Shown: positions 61,209 to 64,000 of the stretch, one piece after another
Layout of the letters: the number at the start of each line of letters is the position of its first letter
Numbering within the stretch: position 1 is the stretch's first letter
Assembly (NCBI GenBank): GCA_024695065.1
Contig: JAILIX010000099.1
Span: 30,319-94,318 of the forward strand
DNA: 64,000 nucleotides
Direction of reading: 5' to 3'
From: Fretibacterium sp.
GTDB taxonomy: Bacteria > Synergistota > Synergistia > Synergistales > Aminobacteriaceae
Program-made: the position numbers and the translations under genes
Notes under the pieces: generated by a model
The model's database searches: none
Told to the model about the DNA's origin: nothing
The model's input: the letters and a program-made list of their open reading frames with translations, nothing else

Positions 61209-62240
61209 TTACAGGTTATTCGCCCTGAAGAACTCCAGACGCTCATCGTAGAATGCGGGGTCCTCGTCGCGGCGCTCGGCAATCAGCTCATCCAGGGCAG
61301 CCTTGTAGAGGTCGATATTGATGTGTGCATCCAGGTCGTAGTCCTTTGCCTCGGGGGCCAGGAATCCTGTCTTCATCATGATGTCCCACGTGGCTTTGAT
61401 GGAGTGCTTCACCGGGTCCGCGCTGGGGGTGTAGTTGGGGTTCTTCAGATAAGCAGCCACAAATGCCTCCTCGGCGTTGAGCTCTTTGGCGAGGATCTTC
61501 ACGCTCTCGTCAGGACGGGAGCGGAGGAACTGCTCGGCACGGATGAGGCACTTGAGGATCAGCTTCACAGTGATGGGGTTGGCCCTGACGAAGTCTGTGT
61601 GCATATTCATGCGGCAGCAGCCGTAGTTGGGCATCAGGTCGTCCGCCCAGGCCACAATCTCCAGCTCATCCTTCATGTTGCCGACGCGGAACAGCAGGTC
61701 GCCGCTCAGGCTGGCGTAGTCAGCCTCCCCCGCAATGACGGCGGCCAGGCGGTCGCTGTTGGTGCTGTAGGTCAGCCAGGTTACGTCGTCAATATTGTAC
61801 CCCGCGTCCATCAGCGGGCCGGTTATCCAGGTCTGACTCTTGGGGGCGGCCACCCTCTTGCCCACCAGGTCACCAATGCCCTTCCAGCCTGTGCCCTTCT
61901 TCGCAACAATGTACATCCCCTTCAGCATGTAGCCGCCGACCATAGTGAAGTCGGAGCCGGAAGCCATGAACTGAAGCGGGTTGTTGGTGCCGTTGTTGGA
62001 GGTGACATCCACCTGTTTCGTGCTCAGGGCGGTGAGGGCGTCGTGGGTGGAGTTCAGCGGCATCTCAATGATGTCGATGCCCACTTCCTTCAGATAGCCG
62101 TTCTCCTTTGCCAGCGTGACCAGCACGTTGCCGCTGTTGGCCCGGGCCCAGCGGACCGACGTGACCTCCGGCTTCTCCGCAGCCATGCCGCATGCGGCAA
62201 AGGCCAAAACCAGCAACAGGGACAAAGCAAATTTCTTCAA
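61209..62240 (-). CDS. NitT/TauT-family ABC transporter substrate-binding protein
   Basis: A 343-aa exported receptor with signal peptide LKKFALSLLLVLAFAACGMA, mature VTSVRWARANSGNVLVTLAK and TKQVDVTSNNGTNNPLQF near the ligand pocket, typical of SsuA/TauA-like proteins. The start is a TTG at 62240 with AAGGAG upstream; the longer frame upstream is unlikely. The ligand is unknown; the enolase-like enzyme in the operon points to a carboxylate or sulfonated/acid sugar. Confidence 0.88.
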   Translation of the reverse strand: MKKFALSLLLVLAFAACGMAAEKPEVTSVRWARANSGNVLVTLAKENGYLKEVGIDIIEMPLNSTHDALTALSTKQVDVTSNNGTNNPLQFMASGSDFTMVGGYMLKGMYIVAKKGTGWKGIGDLVGKRVAAPKSQTWITGPLMDAGYNIDDVTWLTYSTNSDRLAAVIAGEADYASLSGDLLFRVGNMKDELEIVAWADDLMPNYGCCRMNMHTDFVRANPITVKLILKCLIRAEQFLRSRPDESVKILAKELNAEEAFVAAYLKNPNYTPSADPVKHSIKATWDIMMKTGFLAPEAKDYDLDAHINIDLYKAALDELIAERRDEDPAFYDERLEFFRANNL

Positions 62241-62303
62241 AACAAACCACTCCTTATGATGAGATAAGATCAAACGGCAGGGAACAGCCCTGCTCATTTT
62301 CTG

Positions 62304-63089
62304 CTAATCCTCAATGCGGGCTGACACGTCCTTGTTTATTTCACGGATCAGCGTGTTGCGCATCTTCAGAATCTCCGGATCCTCAAACTGGGTCTTCCGC
62401 GTGGGGCGATGGTCCTCCGGGATGGAGCACTCATAAATGATATGGCTCGGCGACTGGCCCAGCACAAAAATCCGGCTTGCCAGCAGCAGGGCCTCATCCA
62501 CGTCGTGGGTGACGAAGAACACCGTTTTTTTCGGGTCCGTCCGGGCCCACAGCGCGGACACCAGATCCTGAAGGTGGGCCCGCGTCACAGCGTCCAGAGC
62601 TCCAAAGGGCTCATCCATCAGGAGCACAGAGGGATTAATGCTGAAAGCCCTCGCGATGGCGCAGCGCTGCTTCATCCCCCCTGAAAGCTCCTTGGGCAGT
62701 TTGCTGTACACCGGCTCGTCGAGCCCCACCCGCCGGATGTTCTCAAGGGCGATGGCCTTCAGACGTCCCCGGTCCTCCCTGGGGAACCGCTGTTCCAGCG
62801 CCAGCATGATGTTTTCTCCGGCAGTCATCCAGGGGAACAATCCATAATCCTGAAACACCACGCCCCGGTCCAGGCTGGCGCCTTTAATGGGGCTGCCATC
62901 CAGCAGAATGGTGCCGCTGCCGGGATGTTCAAGCCCGGCAAGAAGCCGAAGCAAAGTGCTTTTGCCGCAGCCCGACTGTCCCAGTATGCAGACGAACTCC
63001 CCTGCTTCCACAGTCATGCTGATATCTCTGAGGATCCATTTATCCTTCTCATAGGCGAAGGATAAATCCTTTACAATGATGTCGCGCAT
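62304..63089 (-). CDS. NitT/TauT-family ABC transporter ATP-binding protein
   Basis: A 261-aa ATPase. Walker A GQSGCGKST (37-45), Q-loop VVFQDYGLFPW, signature LSGGMKQRCAIARAF, Walker B VLLMDEPFGALD and switch VTHDVDEALLLA are intact. The ATG at 63089 follows GAGG by six bases. First gene of the transporter/enolase operon. Confidence 0.92.
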   Translation of the reverse strand: MRDIIVKDLSFAYEKDKWILRDISMTVEAGEFVCILGQSGCGKSTLLRLLAGLEHPGSGTILLDGSPIKGASLDRGVVFQDYGLFPWMTAGENIMLALEQRFPREDRGRLKAIALENIRRVGLDEPVYSKLPKELSGGMKQRCAIARAFSINPSVLLMDEPFGALDAVTRAHLQDLVSALWARTDPKKTVFFVTHDVDEALLLASRIFVLGQSPSHIIYECSIPEDHRPTRKTQFEDPEILKMRNTLIREINKDVSARIED

Positions 63090-63544
63090 AATACACCTCA
63101 ATATTAGACATGGGCCCGGAAAGGCACGTTCAGACCACGCAGACTATGAACAGTCGTCAGGCTGCGCGGCGCATCGTACCCTGCGGGCATGAGCAGTTTT
63201 AATCAAGCTCTGAAAGGAATAGATAAAAAAGGGGCTGTATCACAGCAGAATGGATATCACTCAGGACCTGCGTCCGTCGGAGATTACCTGTCTTTTCCTT
63301 CCATGCCCGGGTCAACGCGGCAGAAAAATGCAGCACGTGCATCGTTATAGTACACAGCTCACGTCACACCCTGGCGCATGGAACAAACCTCCTTTCTCAT
63401 ATTTGGCGTATATTTTACACTATTTCCCGTGAAAAAAACAGCAGCAATTTATGGTGTTGAATCATCTGAGCCTCTGTTCCTGAACCTGCTCCTGTTCCGG
63501 AGCCTCAGGCAAAGTCTGCGTAAGTCTGCCGTAACGGGGGTCCG
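63090..63544. other. Intergenic stretch without a recognisable gene
   Basis: 455 bases between the ABC ATPase gene and the sugar-ABC remnant. Several short open frames lack ribosome sites and homology. It may hold the operon's promoter and further decayed sugar-transport DNA, but nothing specific can be assigned. Confidence 0.6.
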
Positions 63545-63655
63545 TGCGGCCCGCGCCGTTTTCCCCGCAAAGCACATTTCCCCGCAAAGCACATGAGTAG
63601 TGCCCCTGCGTACCCTGAAGGAGATAGGGTCCAATGCCTTTACACCTGGAATCGT
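63545..63655 (-). pseudogene. Fragment of a sugar ABC transporter ATPase (RbsA/MglA-like)
   Basis: The minus strand reads PGVKALDPISFRVRRGTTHV then LCGE, which matches the N-terminus of sugar-importer ATPases (PGVKALDxVSFxVRRGEVHAL). The next residues should be NGAGKST. A 17-base tandem duplication (63561-63594) breaks the frame there; removing one copy gives GENGAGRT, the Walker A with Lys lost. The homology stops soon after. It lies 195 bases downstream of a PfkB kinase gene, suggesting a decayed sugar-uptake operon. Confidence 0.75.
63561..63594. repeat. 17-base tandem duplication inside the ABC ATPase remnant
   Basis: Two exact copies of TTCCCCGCAAAGCACAT placed head to tail. It shifts the reading frame by 17 bases in the Walker A region. 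Confidence 0.9.
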
Positions 63656-63849
63656 CATTATGCTGTCATCAGGGCGAAATGTCAATCATTCCCCTAAATG
63701 TATATTCGCGGCCGGACAGCGCTTATCCCGGACGCCGGCCGGGACAGTATCCAAAGCTCCCCGCCAGACAAACAGGTCCGTAAAAAAGGCCGGCTTTATG
63801 CCAGCCCTGCAGATGATCGCAGCATGACATCCCGAAGGGAACGCCGCGC

Positions 63850-64000
63850 TCACCTCTGTACGCGCCCGGAGCCGCTTCCCCCGGCCAGGGCCAGGACTTC
63901 CTTCTCGGATGCCATATTGAAGTCGTACTCCGTGGCCTGCTTCAGGCAGCTTGCGGCCACGGCAAAATCAATCTGCTGCTGAGGGTCATCCGGCCACTTC
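63850..64000 (-). CDS. PfkB-family sugar kinase (KdgK-like), C-terminal part
   Basis: The last 49 codons of a gene that starts beyond the right edge. The translation PQQQIDFAVAASCLKQATEY...NMASEKEVLALAGGSGSGRVQR matches the C-terminus of 2-keto-3-deoxygluconate kinase and related PfkB kinases. TGA stop at 63852-63850. Only the C-terminal helix is visible, so substrate identity is tentative. Confidence 0.7.
   Translation of the reverse strand, partial: KWPDDPQQQIDFAVAASCLKQATEYDFNMASEKEVLALAGGSGSGRVQR

Noticed and set aside
63250..63432. Short plus-strand gene near the right end
   Set aside because: No ribosome binding site, homology or membrane signal; region is intergenic.

Overview
The window is a GC-rich bacterial chromosome segment, densely coded and mostly on the minus strand. 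It is dominated by solute-binding-protein transporters (ABC and TRAP), peptide and amino-acid type enzymes, and anaerobe-style redox proteins. The mix suggests an amino-acid-fermenting anaerobe of the phylum Synergistota. One extra hint is the C-terminal tail of the broken subtilisin-like gene near 26.3 kb, which resembles the glycine-rich, hydrophobic Synergist-type C-terminal sorting tail. The assignment is an inference from gene content, not a proven identification.

Layout. 1-3.5 kb: a PTS operon (GlcNAc/glucose-type EIICB, a Cof-type HAD phosphatase, EIIA, HPr, start of Enzyme I). 3.5-10.3 kb: an oligopeptide-type binding protein, an amidohydrolase, tRNA-Glu(CUC), a DctPQM TRAP transporter, and a rhodanese and cupin upstream of it. 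10.4-12.8 kb: a plus-strand operon nnrD - small membrane protein - tsaE - tsaB (NAD(P)H repair and t6A tRNA modification). 12.8-26 kb: an orphan ribose-type binding protein facing an HD-domain gene, two Fbp-like ABC cassettes each built as binding protein - hairpin - fused double permease - ATPase, an orphan PilB/GspE ATPase with c-di-GMP-type N-terminal repeats, and a class II aldolase. 26-28.4 kb: a small scarred region with a subtilisin-like pseudogene and an integrase-like protein that lacks the catalytic tyrosine. 28.5-44.3 kb: housekeeping and information genes (M20 amidohydrolase, an Hsp70-like ATPase, mtaB, prmA, PHP hydrolase, a three-part DHH-CBS-nucleotidyltransferase, smc, rng), plus an unusual Lys-rich/winged-helix/nuclease-like protein at 34-35.8 kb. 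44.3-48 kb: palindromic repeats, a MATE exporter, and a Y-family DNA polymerase gene interrupted by one of those repeats. 48-51.6 kb: a zinc-type ABC operon with a strikingly His-rich binding protein and two small accessory proteins. 52-59.1 kb: a coherent gene set resembling arsenosugar-type clusters (two glycosyltransferases, ArsS-like radical SAM, AhpD-like protein, CCG iron-sulfur protein, two TVP38 membrane proteins), followed by transglutaminase, rhodanese and a second AhpD-like gene. 59.1-63.1 kb: an enolase-superfamily enzyme with a NitT/TauT-like ABC transporter. 63.1-64 kb: a broken sugar ABC ATPase fragment and the 3' end of a PfkB-family kinase.

The strongest unusual signals are: (i) the 34.0-35.8 kb protein, whose C-terminus carries a PD-(D/E)XK-like signature reminiscent of the DUF1887 (Can2/Card1) nuclease domain but with no CARF domain visible; (ii) the 52-59 kb radical-SAM/glycosyltransferase cluster, which lacks an arsenic methyltransferase in the window; (iii) a 39-bp palindromic repeat inserted exactly in frame in a Y-family polymerase and bringing a TGA; (iv) an intact integrase-like ORF without its nucleophile. 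No CRISPR array, rRNA, complete insertion sequence or phage structural gene was seen.
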